The notes: generated by a model from the sequence alone, not told the origin. 19,023 bases of DNA from Phoronis ovalis (GCA_028565635.1 JAOXYB010016687.1:1-19023), one strand, 5' to 3'; positions 9,392-18,452 are shown, counted from the stretch's first letter. Numbers and translations: made by a program.

Positions 9392-10519
9392 TCAGTTTGT
9401 AAGTTCTCTTAATGCAGACACCACATCCCCTTTGTGTTCTCTTAGTTTTCTCTCTGCTAATGTATGTGATACTTCCATTTCATTTGCCTAAAAGAAGAAA
9501 GCTAAGAAATAAATATTAACACTTCATTGTGTATTTCATAACACTATGCCAATGAAGTAGACTTGCTCAAGTCCTTGTGGATTGTTTTTGTTATTATTTA
9601 ATTGATTACTTACTATTATATTATATATCTTTGATGTGAATAAAACACCCGAATTACAAAAATTTTATATATTTTCCTGCTTTCTATATGTACCCGGTGT
9701 TTGCCGTCCAGCACGTGGACGGCTAACACTCAACATATATATGATAGTAAAAAAAAAAAATTGATGTAAAAGACATAAAAAAGAGAAATAAACAATAAAA
9801 CATTTTTTTTAAAGTCCACAAGGACTTGAGCAAGTCTACCAATGAAGGTTTTTGCAGCAATGGAAGAATAGCTAGGTAATTTTTTTTTGGCTACTTTTAG
9901 AATTCTATTGACTATTATCACTTCAAAGTTCAAATTGATATGATGGAATGCATTCTGTCCAGCAAGAGTTTATCTATAGTCCGCTAAGCAAAGCAAGTTC
10001 CTACAGAATGTACTTACTATAAGATCAATGTCCTCTCTGTTTATTTTGACTTTAGATAATTCTTTTTCTGTTTTTCGTCTTTCTTCAGCTTCATTTGCTT
10101 TTTGGTCTTTTACAACTTTCATAGCCTGTAAGTAATTTATAGCTCCTGACAACTGATAAACTATGCAGCTTACATTGTAAGGAAACAAATGATATCCAAT
10201 GAACCCACAAAGGGATACATCTGAAAAATCCTAGATCATCGACATCCACTGGCAAATAGTTGATTGGGCATAGCCATAGAGATAGATTAGAGACGGTAGA
10301 GAAGACGCACGTGAAAGTCGTGAAACTGAAAACCTGGAAAAATCGAGTTCGTTTACTCACATCTTCAATGCTCTGTTGGGATATTTCAGCCTCTTCTACA
10401 TAGTCAGTAACTTTTTCTAAATCTGCGGCACCCGAGTCATGTTTCGGTACTTTCTTTCCTTTACTATCGTCAGTTGCCTCTTCTTCTTCCAATTCAACGT
10501 GTTCTTCGGCAGCAGCCAT
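9392..10519 (-). CDS. HYPK: HYPK (huntingtin-interacting protein K), complete
   Basis: Exons 10519-10361, 10125-10018 and 9487-9392 join to 363 nt, giving 120 residues plus stop. All junctions are phase 0 with GTGAGT and GTAAGT donors. The protein has the HYPK layout: an acidic N terminus (MAAAEEHVELEEEE), the conserved KHDSGAADLEKVTDY block, a charged helix (EERRKTEKELSKV), and a C-terminal UBA-like segment beginning near INREDIDLI and ending VVSALRELTN. Length matches the vertebrate protein (about 121-129 residues). From the family: HYPK binds the NatA N-terminal acetyltransferase (NAA10/NAA15) at the ribosome, modulates its activity, and has chaperone-like effects on aggregation-prone proteins. 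The start codon lies in CCAAGATGGCTGC. Intron 2 contains a transposon relic. Confidence 0.96.
9549..9847. mobile_element. 281-bp MITE with 24-bp TIRs and 9-bp target-site duplication in HYPK intron 2
   Basis: The element spans 9558-9838. Its left arm, 9558-9581 (starts TAGACTTGCTCAAGTCCTTG), is the perfect reverse complement of its right arm, 9815-9838. It is flanked by the 9-bp direct repeat CCAATGAAG at 9549-9557 and 9839-9847. The interior is AT-rich with no coding capacity and contains a perfect hairpin, GCCGTCCA / TGGACGGC (9703-9710 and 9716-9723, 5-nt loop). A 9-bp duplication is typical of the Mutator (MuDR) superfamily. Because G-T bases at the arm ends are ambiguous, 7 bp (CAATGAA) with slightly longer arms fits equally well. 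It is non-autonomous and lies wholly within the intron. Confidence 0.85.
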
Positions 10520-10521
10520 CT
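10511..10521 (-). promoter_or_regulatory. YY1-like motif overlapping the HYPK start codon
   Basis: The minus strand reads AAGATGGCTGC, one base off the YY1 core AAGATGGCGGC, with the ATG being the HYPK initiator. In animals such sites often sit just downstream of transcription starts of housekeeping genes and can double as start codon context, which would imply a short 5' UTR. This is a motif match only. Confidence 0.4.
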
Positions 10522-10575
10522 TGGTACAATTTTTATTGGAAGTAGCGACGCCAAGTGGAGAGAAACAACACGAAT

Positions 10576-10634
10576 GGGAAAAACCCGGTCACCGGGGTGA
10601 CCTGGTGGAAAACACACAGAGCAGGGAAAAACCC
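10576..10634. promoter_or_regulatory. Palindrome GGTCACC-GG-GGTGACC between two GGGAAAAACCC repeats, upstream of HYPK
   Basis: A perfect inverted repeat at 10587-10602 contains GGTCA and TGACC half-sites like those bound by nuclear receptors, though with 6-bp spacing rather than the usual 3. It is bracketed by two identical GGGAAAAACCC copies at 10576-10586 and 10624-10634. It lies about 70-115 bp upstream of the HYPK start codon, a plausible promoter position. Binding is not shown. Confidence 0.35.
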
Positions 10635-11081
10635 ACTGATATGGGCACGGTGTCAATAAATTCGTAAAAAATTCGTGAATGGCAAGCAGTAATAAAATCA
10701 ATTATATTTACAAAATAAAAAGAATCCTTCCCATAATTTATTACATAAAATCTAAATCGATCACTCAATAAATATAGATGTATAATGTAGATAAAAGGTA
10801 AAATCTGACCACACAGCATACATTGGATACAACCAAATTTAGGCGATAAATAATTAATATGTCCTAAAATTAGAAATCGACACAAAATGTACCTTGCAAC
10901 ATAAACTAAATAGTTTCTAGTTTTATATATCATCTCCACCGTACTGAGACAAATCAATTCAATAACTGGCACCACATCCACTGATGATAATATACATAAT
11001 TATAATGAATCATCATTAACAAAAACTAACAGCGCGATGTCCTAGCCCGCAATATATAACATTTTGCAATCAAATTATACA

Positions 11082-11087
11082 TTTATT
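11082..11087 (-). terminator. AATAAA poly(A) signal directly after the bZIP stop codon
   Basis: On the minus strand the stop TAA (11090-11088) is immediately followed by AATAAA (11087-11082). If used, the 3' UTR would be only about 15-30 nt. A second AATAAA on this strand at about 10741-10736 would give a UTR of about 0.35 kb and may be the main site. Confidence 0.4.
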
Positions 11088-11879
11088 TTAAAGTAATGTG
11101 TATGTTGGAGGCAGTTCACCATCTGATCCATTTGTCAGATTACTGTTGTCATTATCTACACTGTTATCATTCTCGGCCGCACAAATAAAACCGTCTTTCA
11201 TTAGAGTCATTTGGTGCAGGCTTATGTCGCGTACGTTGCACGTAGACAAATGTTCTGAAATGGCTCTTCGTAACTTCTCTGTTTCATTCTTCCATTGAGA
11301 TACTTGATATTTCAACACTGTATTTTCCGATTTTAATTGATTATTTTCCTAAAAGAAAAGAATGAAAAGGTACATATAAGTAATTAAAAACAAATAAAAG
11401 AAAATTGCTGCTTTCTTGTTTCAGTTTATACTATACCTCTGAATAGTTTATAAATTTAAAATACTTATAATTTCATTAGCTTCATTTAGCAATGTAATGC
11501 AGCATTAGCAAAGGTGGACAAAAAGGCGAATCAAGGATTGTTCACCACAGTGACGAAATAGATTATCTCACGACTGTAAACAATTAAAATGCAAATCACA
11601 GTCACCGCGCGGCCGGCAAATCATATGTACCTCTGTTAACTTTGATTCTCTCATCTTTTTCTTGTTTCTACATTTCTGGGCTGCTTCTCGATTTTTCTCT
11701 CTTTGCTTTGCTCTCTCTTCCACCTCGCTTTGTGTATATCCGCTTGAAGTTATTGTATCAACTGAATCGGGTACAACTTGAACTCCCTCCTGAATTACCA
11801 ATGGACTGTGGTATTCTATGTTTTCATGACTCTGATCATCATTTCCTTCCAGCTTACGTTTTTTTATCGACGGTTCCAT
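11088..11879 (-). CDS. bZIP transcription factor, ATF3/JDP2/Fos-like, complete
   Basis: Two exons, 11879-11631 and 11348-11088, join in phase 0 to 510 nt (169 residues plus stop). The start sits in ACCATGG, a strong initiation context. The N-terminal 55 residues are acidic and unstructured after a small basic patch (KKRK). The basic region has the bZIP signature NREAAQKCR (N63 to R71), and the first zipper leucine, L81, is the canonical ten positions after R71. Heptad d positions are L81, L88, L95, W102 and L109, followed by H116 and C120. The His at the end of the zipper and following Cys resemble the HRPTC/HRPAC segment of ATF3, JDP2 and Fos. The intron falls just after the first heptad leucine. 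It is expected to bind AP-1 or CRE sites as a homodimer or with Jun-type partners. The exact subfamily is uncertain. Upstream DNA contains a CCAAT box and a perfect CRE. Confidence 0.9.
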
Positions 11880-12187
11880 GGTTATTCCGCTTGATGCAGT
11901 TTTGCTGAAACCACGATATTTTTGGAAAAATTCTAGAAGCTAAATATGCTCGGAAGGTTTTATGTGTCCTTTAAGACAGTCTTTTTTTGCCGCTTCCTTA
12001 TATTTTTACGCACACAACATCGTCGCCCAGAATGTTGAATACACTCAAAACATAAAAGTTTCTGAATATTGCTAACGATAAATTTGTATTTTAGAGTTGT
12101 TTTATGTTCGTAGTTATTCCCACAGCTCTGAAATGTTAGTTATATCCAGGTTGTAATTTAAGGTTTTCTAGCTGGGGTTTTCCCAAT

Positions 12188-12215
12188 TGACGTCATAAAG
12201 CCTAGCGGGGATTGG
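12188..12215 (-). promoter_or_regulatory. CCAAT box followed by perfect CRE (TGACGTCA) upstream of the bZIP gene
   Basis: Read in the direction of the bZIP gene, CCAAT (12215-12211) is followed 15 bp later by the palindromic CRE TGACGTCA (12195-12188), about 310 bp before the ATG. CCAAT boxes bind NF-Y and CREs bind CREB/ATF or AP-1-type dimers. This arrangement is common in bZIP-regulated promoters and suggests autoregulation. Occupancy is inferred. Confidence 0.55.
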
Positions 12216-12704
12216 CTGCTTGAATTCATTAGACAAAGTATAAACCGTATAAACTGAATATTAAACGATTATATTGTCCGTTTTCAAATTAATCATGATT
12301 AACATTCTTGCATATAGGAAGGCTTTGTCTTGAAAATTAAATTGGCAATTTAACGCATATATATGCTGTCTCTTAGGACATGAGGCTGCCGTGAGGCTGG
12401 GACTGAAGTTCACTGAGGGACTGGCAGATGCCGGTAGACTTGGGAAAATTACCGCCAGGAAAATCCCTAATTTGCATATTTATTTAGTGAATGGTCACGT
12501 GCCTTCGGATTTTGGGGATACTGCAAATGTTGTTTAGAGGCAGCATATATCTACACAGAATTGGAAATAATTTTGCACTGCACTGAATAAGATATTTTTC
12601 AAGGATATGAAAATGATTTGTTAATGCGAACTTAATTTTAAGACTTGAAATGCCTTCACGCACAGGAAAATAAAAATTATTATGTCTTGGCTGCCCAATA
12701 TCTC

Positions 12705-12971
12705 CCACCAGGTAGCGCTTCCACTATCGTGACGTATCCAGCACTGGTAGGAGGAACGAGTGCCATCTGGTGGAAGACAATGCTTGGCTTCCCCATAGCA
12801 TAACATACACTTGTATCTATCTGTTCAATTTAAAAAATCTGTTTTGGATGAAGATAGCGAAAGATGCCGGACAACTGACGGGCCATATGTGGGACCAAAA
12901 GCCCAAAAAGGAGATTATTATTTTAAAAAATAATTGTCGTGTCGCAGTTCGGAATTATCACCAGGCGGCGC
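12705..12971. promoter_or_regulatory. Cluster of three CTCF-like motifs
   Basis: Against the CTCF core CCASYAGRKGGCRS, 12773-12760 (minus strand) reads CCACCAGATGGCAC, a full match. Positions 12705-12718 (plus) read CCACCAGGTAGCGC, one mismatch. Positions 12958-12971 (plus) read TCACCAGGCGGCGC, two mismatches. Three in 267 bp, in +, -, + order, in a locally GC-richer patch between the bZIP gene and the repeat block, suggest an insulator or boundary. It is a motif match only. Confidence 0.45.
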
Positions 12972-12999
12972 TCTTGAAAGCCTCACTTTGATGCTCGTG

Positions 13000-13185
13000 T
13001 CAGATACAGACGATGTTTCGCTTCGCTGGAATTTGGTAGTGTGTTCCCTGGCATTTAATTGCAAGAATACTTGGTAAATATACGAATTTTATCTTCCTAA
13101 ACTGTTCTAGAATGACACCGTAACATCTAGCATCAGTTAACTCGAATTCATTGTCTGCAAATGTGCCAAGAAGCTCAATATCCAT
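13000..13185 (-). CDS. Unrecognised 61-codon open frame, doubtful
   Basis: The frame MDIELLGTFADNEFELTDARCYG... runs 61 codons to TGA. Its composition is balanced rather than repeat-like, and its start context (TTTAAATGG) is acceptable. I recognise no domain, see no convincing splice donor inside it, and find no partner exon nearby. It could be a first exon, a small protein, or chance. The low score reflects the lack of any independent support. Confidence 0.15.
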   Translation of the reverse strand: MDIELLGTFADNEFELTDARCYGVILEQFRKIKFVYLPSILAIKCQGTHYQIPAKRNIVCI

Positions 13186-13697
13186 TTAAATGCAATATTA
13201 TTTGGTTAGTTATAATTATTTAAAATCGTAAAACTAGATACTACAAGTATAACATAACTACTACTCTGATATATAAAAATCTAAGAGTTTTATATATCCT
13301 AGTACTACTGTAACAATAACTGAGAATACCTCATAAAGACCTAGTCCTGACCGCTATGCCTATATGATAGTATATGGCTCTGAGGCAGGCAAGCCAAGCC
13401 ATTCATTGTAGGGTCATCATATACAATGTATACTGTAGTAACCGGTAGTAAAAGACGTACCATGCATGTCAAAAAGTGAGTGGACTATCAAAAAATTAAT
13501 ATTATAAGGGGAAACAGATTGATTACCTAATAAAGAATAGTCGGGGATGTAAACGTATGCATCCCACTGACAAGTGTTTCCTTATTTCATAAACCAGGTC
13601 GTGAAGCGGCACGCACAAAGGGAATTCACACTTTCTAATTATTTTTTTTGTCAAGGGGGACTGTACTTCACAATATTTTGGGTAGGGGTCCCGGGGT

Positions 13698-13850
13698 GGG
13701 GTACTGTCATTCAAAGTCACTAGGCCCTCTTCTTAGTTTCAGCTCCTGCATTTAATTACCACAGGCCTGGGGGGGTACTGTCATTCAAAGTCACTCTATA
13801 TATGTGCCGCCCAATAGGCCCCCTTTTATCAGCTCTTGCATTAACCACGG
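13698..13850. repeat. 74-bp direct duplication (GGGGTACTGTCATTCAAAGT unit)
   Basis: A 24-bp segment beginning GGGGTACTGTCATTCAAAGT is identical at 13698-13721 and 13772-13795. Each copy is followed by a diverged tail containing CAGCTCnTGCATT and ACCAC. It is the left flank of the larger satellite-like block and shares the ACCACAGG motif with it. Confidence 0.75.
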
Positions 13851-14530
13851 GGTATGTTTTTCACTTTTCTCAAAGCTTTATTTACCACAGGGTATACTTT
13901 TTTCGTTGGATATTTACCACGGTATATTTTCAAAAAATATTCGTTTACCACGGTCACGGTGTATTTCTTGGAAAACGCATTTACGACAGGTATGAAAAAC
14001 GAAGGTTCGTAATTTTTCCATATTTATTTACCACAGGGTATATAATTTACAAGTGAATTTTACACATAGTATCTATTTCGGAAGAGTTATTTACGACAGG
14101 GAATATTTAATTTTCATGAATTTTCATTTACGACAGGGTATATTTTTGTGATCTTTAATTACCACAGGGTCAGGGTTTTTTACCCTGGGCCGCACACCCC
14201 TACCAACTTTTCTGTCAAGTACCTCCTGGGACCACAGGGTATGTTTTTCACGCTTCTCAATGCCTTATTTACCACATACTTTTTTGTTGGATATTTACCA
14301 CAGGGTATATTTTCAAAAAATATTCGTTTACCATAGGGTGTATTTCTTGGAAAACGCATTGACGACAGGTATGAAAAATTTAGGTTTGAAAATTTTTCCA
14401 TATTTATTTACCACATGTTTTTTCATTTACGACAGGGTATATTTTTGGTGATCTTTATTTACCACAGTATCAGAGTTTTTTACCCTGGTCCGCACACCTG
14501 TACCAACTTTTCTGTCAAGTATCCCCCCGG
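13843..14530. repeat. Tandem pair of about 387- and 300-bp units built from TTTACCACAGGGTAT motifs
   Basis: Two head-to-tail units can be traced: 13843-14229 and 14230-14530. Anchors lie exactly 300 bp apart at the right end (TACCAACTTTTCTGTCAAGT at 14201 and 14501) but about 387 bp apart at the left end (GGTATGTTTTTCAC at about 13851 and 14238). The first unit therefore carries about 87 bp extra, around 14040-14127. Within both, about 18 copies of TTTACCACAGGGTAT or TTTACGACAGGGTAT recur every 20-45 bp. The open frames across it arise from the repeat and are not genes. Confidence 0.85.
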
Positions 14531-14549
14531 GAAAGGGTATGGGCACAGA

Positions 14550-14815
14550 CTTAAAAACTGTATACTCTTAACCATTTTCTCTGCCAAAAACCGGTTTGCT
14601 AAACTTTTTTTTGCTGAAAAATCTTATTGCTAATTTTACGTGTAGTAGAAAACCACTTTATTTTAATCAAAAACCAGCTCTACTCAGCTCATTTGTTTAT
14701 TTAAAAAATGGATCCACTCTGCTAATTCAGTCAAAAAGCAGATCCTCTCTGCTAATTTGATTTAAAAACTGGGCCCTCTATATTAATTTGATCAAAAAAC
14801 CGGATCCGCTGTAGC
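14550..14815. repeat. 31-bp tandem repeat, GATCCnCTCTGCTAATTnnATC-type units
   Basis: Three clear head-to-tail units lie at 14711-14740, 14741-14771 and 14772-14802. Each has a GATCC/GGCCC start, CTCTGCTAATT-like middle and TCAAAAA end. More decayed copies reach back to about 14585 (CCGGTTTGCTAA) and forward to GATCCGCT at 14803. Confidence 0.75.
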
Positions 14816-14839
14816 GGCACATCTCTATATAGACGGAAC

Positions 14840-15005
14840 CCTGAGTACCTCCGAGGAAAATCCCAGCCCTTTCCACTAAAATTTGAAAATGTGAAAAACC
14901 CACCCCTTTCCGTGACTAAAATCGTGCAAACGCCCCTCTTTTATAGACTAGAATGGACTAAAATCATGTAGAAAACCCCATCCTGTATTGACAAATTTAG
15001 TGAGT
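14840..15005. repeat. Degenerate ACTAAAATCnTG / ACCCCnCC repeat
   Basis: ACTAAAAT recurs at about 14874, 14914 and 14958, each paired with a C-rich run such as CCCACCCC or CGCCCCTC. The period is about 40 bp. It resembles the C-rich repeat at the left edge of the window in design, though not in exact sequence. Confidence 0.5.
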
Positions 15006-15393
15006 GGTCCCCAGGTTATCATGGTATTAAATCATATTTCTCAGTGGTGCATGGGTATGAAACAAAAAACGTAGGGATATGCAAGAAAAATATGATCTCT
15101 TTTTAATATTTTTATTTATTTAAAGGTTTAACATATGCTGAAATATTGAACATTAACTTACATACCTGTCAAGTACATTGCAAGAATTTTTGAGCAGGAA
15201 ATTTAGTAGTTTCGGAGACTTGGAAGCTATGTCAGTATATTTTAGACATGATACCTAATTTCATGATTTAGTAAAAACTAAAATATGTATATCTTATCTA
15301 TGTACTTTTAATTTACAGCCTGAATATCAGAAGCAACTGTATCTAGTGCTGTGAAGTCATACCCGAGAGTCAAACCTTAAATCTTAAAACATC
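15006..15393 (+). promoter_or_regulatory. 5' flank of the ABCC10-like gene with a probable 5' UTR splice acceptor
   Basis: AT-rich DNA with no coding exon. TTTTAATTTACAG ending at 15318 is a good splice acceptor 75 nt before the start codon. The first coding exon is therefore probably preceded by a non-coding exon and the true promoter lies further upstream, possibly beyond the repeat block. Confidence 0.4.
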
Positions 15394-18228
15394 ATGTCTG
15401 CTTGGGACACACTATGTGGAACTGTTGGAGAAAAAAACTTACCAATATGGGAAAATGTTACTCAGGATTTTGGTCACTGTTTCGAGCAAATGATATTTGT
15501 TTGCCCATGTCACATTGTGCTGGGGATTGCAAGCATATATTTCTTTGGTTTCTATCAGCGCGATGATTTCCACATATATCTCGCTGCACCAAAGTTCTTA
15601 AACTTCCGACTGTTTGTGACATTAATACTGTTTTTAATACCAGTCTCACACCTAATACTTAGTCTCACATTAGGATCACAATCAGCAAAATTGATAGATA
15701 TCATCACTCAAGGAGTACTGGCTGTAACATATGGCATTCATATAGCATTTATCATCAAGTTAATTCATGTTTACCCTACAAAGTCTGTAAGAGGTTCATG
15801 GAGTGTTCTAATTGGATTTTTTATCTGCGTCGCCTGTTGGATTATTCAGTTACGAACAGTGGTGCTACAAATTCAGCATAAATGCATTGATACTATATCA
15901 ATGTCCTGTATATTTGTTACTGGATTTGTCTATTTGTTGTATATTTTAACACTAGTTCCATCTCGTAACATAAATTTACGAGAAACACAATCATACACTA
16001 TAAATGAGACACAATATTTGTTAGATGGAATAGAACATCGTCATGACCAGCTTGGTACAGCAGAAGATGGAGCAAATTTTTTATCTAAATTATTTTTCTG
16101 TTGGGTTCAACCGCTAATGTCTAAAGGATCAAAGAGAATGTTACATTCAGCTCATGATTTGTATGAATTACCTAGTAAACTAAAAACAAGCCATATTGAA
16201 TCTAAAATTTCAAACATTTTAATGAACCAAGATAATGATACATTGAATCAAAGTGATAGGTTTGTAAATTCAAGTTCTATAAACAATGGAAGGATTTCTG
16301 AGTTGCACGAAGCAGCTGTTTCGTATGTTGATATTACATGTGATTCCAACTATTCATCACAAAGGAATAAATCAGTAACATTACTGCAAGCATTACATAA
16401 AGCATTTGGGGTAGAATATTACAGTATTGGAATTCTCAAATTACTAGCTGATGGCCTGGGTTTTACGGGACCGTTATTACTAAATCTTTTGGTTTCATTC
16501 ATGGAAAATGCTAAGGAGCCGATACAACATGGCTACCTGTATGCTGCAGGATTACTGTTCTCTACACTGCTTACCGCAATGTTTAACTCTCAGTTTGATT
16601 TCTTATGTCAAAGGGTTGGTTTAAAGATGAGAGCTGCCGTTATCACTACAATATACCATAAAGCACTGGATGCTAACTCAGTTTTGTTATCGAAATTTAA
16701 CACCGGTGAAGTTGTCAATTTTATGAGTACAGATACAGATCGCATTGTTAACTTCTGTCCTAGTTTTCATCAGTTCTGGAGTTTACCATTCCAGATTGCC
16801 GTTTCCCTCTATTTGTTATATGAACAGGTTGGTTTAGCATTTCTGGCCGGATTGGGCTTTGCCGTGTTTTTGATTCCTGTTAATCGATGGTTGGCAATAA
16901 AAATAGGGAAGTTAAGTACAGACATGATGACCCAAAAAGATGCTAGAGTCAAGGTACGTTAATTTGTATTGTATACATCAATTGGAATAGTCTTGTATGT
17001 ATATATTCATTCTGTTAATCATCCGCTATTGTCTTGCTGAATGAAGAAAAGATGAAGTGTATTATATTGCCTATATTGCCCTTTAGCTGAGGTTAAGATT
17101 GGGTTTACTGTATTATCTATGAAATTTGCGGGAGTGGTGTTTGATTTTTTATTGTTACCTTTTTAAGCAGACCAGTTTTGTAACTATTACATTAGTTACT
17201 GCAATACGATCCTATGCTTTTATTAAATGTATTGAAAAATGACAATGGGGATATTTCATTGATTAACTGAAATGAGAATGGTATATTGGTAATGATCATA
17301 ACTACATGCTGGTAACATTTAAAAAAAAATCCCATTCTTCTAAAGAATTAGAATTTACATTAAAATTTAAAGAACCCCATTGACATCATTAATGGTTTTT
17401 CCATGTTTTTTTGTGACCTCAGTTGATGACAGAGGTTCTGACTGGTATTCGTGTCATTAAATTTCACGCCTGGGAGTCACACTTCACCGAACAGATCAAT
17501 GAATTACGTTCAGCTGAACTGAAGAGTTTGAAAGGACGTAAATATCTGGATGCTCTGTGTGTGTACTTTTGGGCCACAACTCCAGTACTTATATCAATTC
17601 TAACTTTTACTACTTATTCACTACTGGGTAACAAACTTACTGCTGCAAAGGTTAGTGCTCTGGGTATTTTTAAATGGAGAGAGTCAGTATGCCACCACCA
17701 GGTGTCATTAGCTATCTGGCCATTTGTGCTATGTTTCAATTGTAAGACAATCACAAATGTGCATTTTACAAAGAGTTGTCAGGAAGTCCAGTGAAACATG
17801 TATCAAGTGCAACTTATTGGTTTTAATTAGTTTTTTGAAAGTACCTCACTAGATTCTGCCTTATAAAATATATTGTGCATATGCTTCAACTACTCACTTT
17901 AGCAGCTTTTTGAGAAATATTTGAGATTTTTGAATAATAATTGATACATTTTTTACTTGAAAAATCCAAATTATTTTTTTCCTTTTAAGTAGCAATCGGT
18001 ATGCTTGTGCAGTTGATAAGTGAAAAATTGTTTAAAAAGTTAATACTTAGTTGTAAATTTTTTAGGTGTTCACAAGTCTTGCTCTGTTCAACATGTTGAT
18101 CAGTCCTCTTAATGCATTTCCTTGGGTGATAAATGGTCTCATGGAGGCATGGGTGTCCATTAAGCGAGTAGAAGCCTTTGTTAAACTACCTAAGCTAGAC
18201 TTCTCACAATATTATGACATGACTACAG
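15394..18228 (+). CDS. ABCC10: ABCC10 (MRP7)-like ABC transporter, first three coding exons, 3' end outside window
   Basis: Exons 15394-16953 (520 codons), 17423-17650 (76 codons) and 18066-18228 (54 codons plus one base) are joined in phase 0, and the last ends in phase 1 with donor GTATGT. The protein opens with a TMD0-like region of about five hydrophobic segments (residues about 35-190). An L0 linker with the ABCC hallmark follows (SKLFFCWVQPLMSKG...DLYELPSKL). TMD1 begins near residue 330 (SIGILKLLADGLGFTGPLLL) and continues through QKDARVK, LMTEVLTGIRVIKFHAWE and LISPLNAFPWVINGLMEAWVSIKRVEAF, all typical of ABCC10. The window contains about 650 residues of an expected 1450-1500. Both nucleotide-binding domains and TMD2 lie to the right. 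Family role: ATP-driven export of lipophilic and conjugated anions, including some drugs. The unusually long first coding exon holds TMD0, L0 and half of TMD1. Confidence 0.94.
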
Positions 18229-18425
18229 GTATGTTACTTTTTCTAAAAAATCTTGACATAGGCTTGTACATTGATCACTGAGGTACTTCTCAGAAAATGG
18301 ATGTTGCTGATACATCTTGCACAGGCCAAAAATGACGTTTTAATGCAGTCTTATAAGTGTTATAGGCAATCACTGATATCGAAAGGAGTAGCCCAGGACT
18401 GTTCCTGGAATTTGTGAAGATTTTT

Positions 18426-18452
18426 ATGCCCCAGCACTTAGTGCATGGGCAT
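18426..18452. repeat. Small hairpin ATGCCC...GGGCAT in ABCC10 intron 3
   Basis: ATGCCC (18426-18431) pairs with GGGCAT (18447-18452), and an inner arm GCACT/AGTGC (GCACTTAGTGC) nests inside. ATGCCC...GGGCATATAG ends are, from memory, common on dispersed non-autonomous repeats of marine invertebrates. Confidence 0.4.

Noticed and set aside
12334-12537. Plus-strand open frame of 67 codons after a splice-acceptor-like TCTCTTAG (LGHEAAVRLGLKFTEGLADA...)
   Set aside because: It has no ATG, no recognisable domain, no donor and no partner exon. The frame is in a locally GC-richer patch where stops are rarer, so I treat it as chance.
12621-12991. Overlapping small frames on both strands around the CTCF-like motifs
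   Set aside because: They have odd composition, no splice or homology support, and contradict each other. They are better explained as non-coding regulatory or spacer DNA.
13802-14633. Several plus- and minus-strand open frames of 60-84 codons
   Set aside because: They lie wholly inside the tandem repeats and repeat the same phrases (YHRVYF, TTGYIIYK), as expected when a repeat unit is translated.
17695-17708. CCACCAGGTGTCAT, a CTCF-like match in ABCC10 intron 2
   Set aside because: It has two mismatches at positions usually well conserved and is isolated, so it is within chance expectation.
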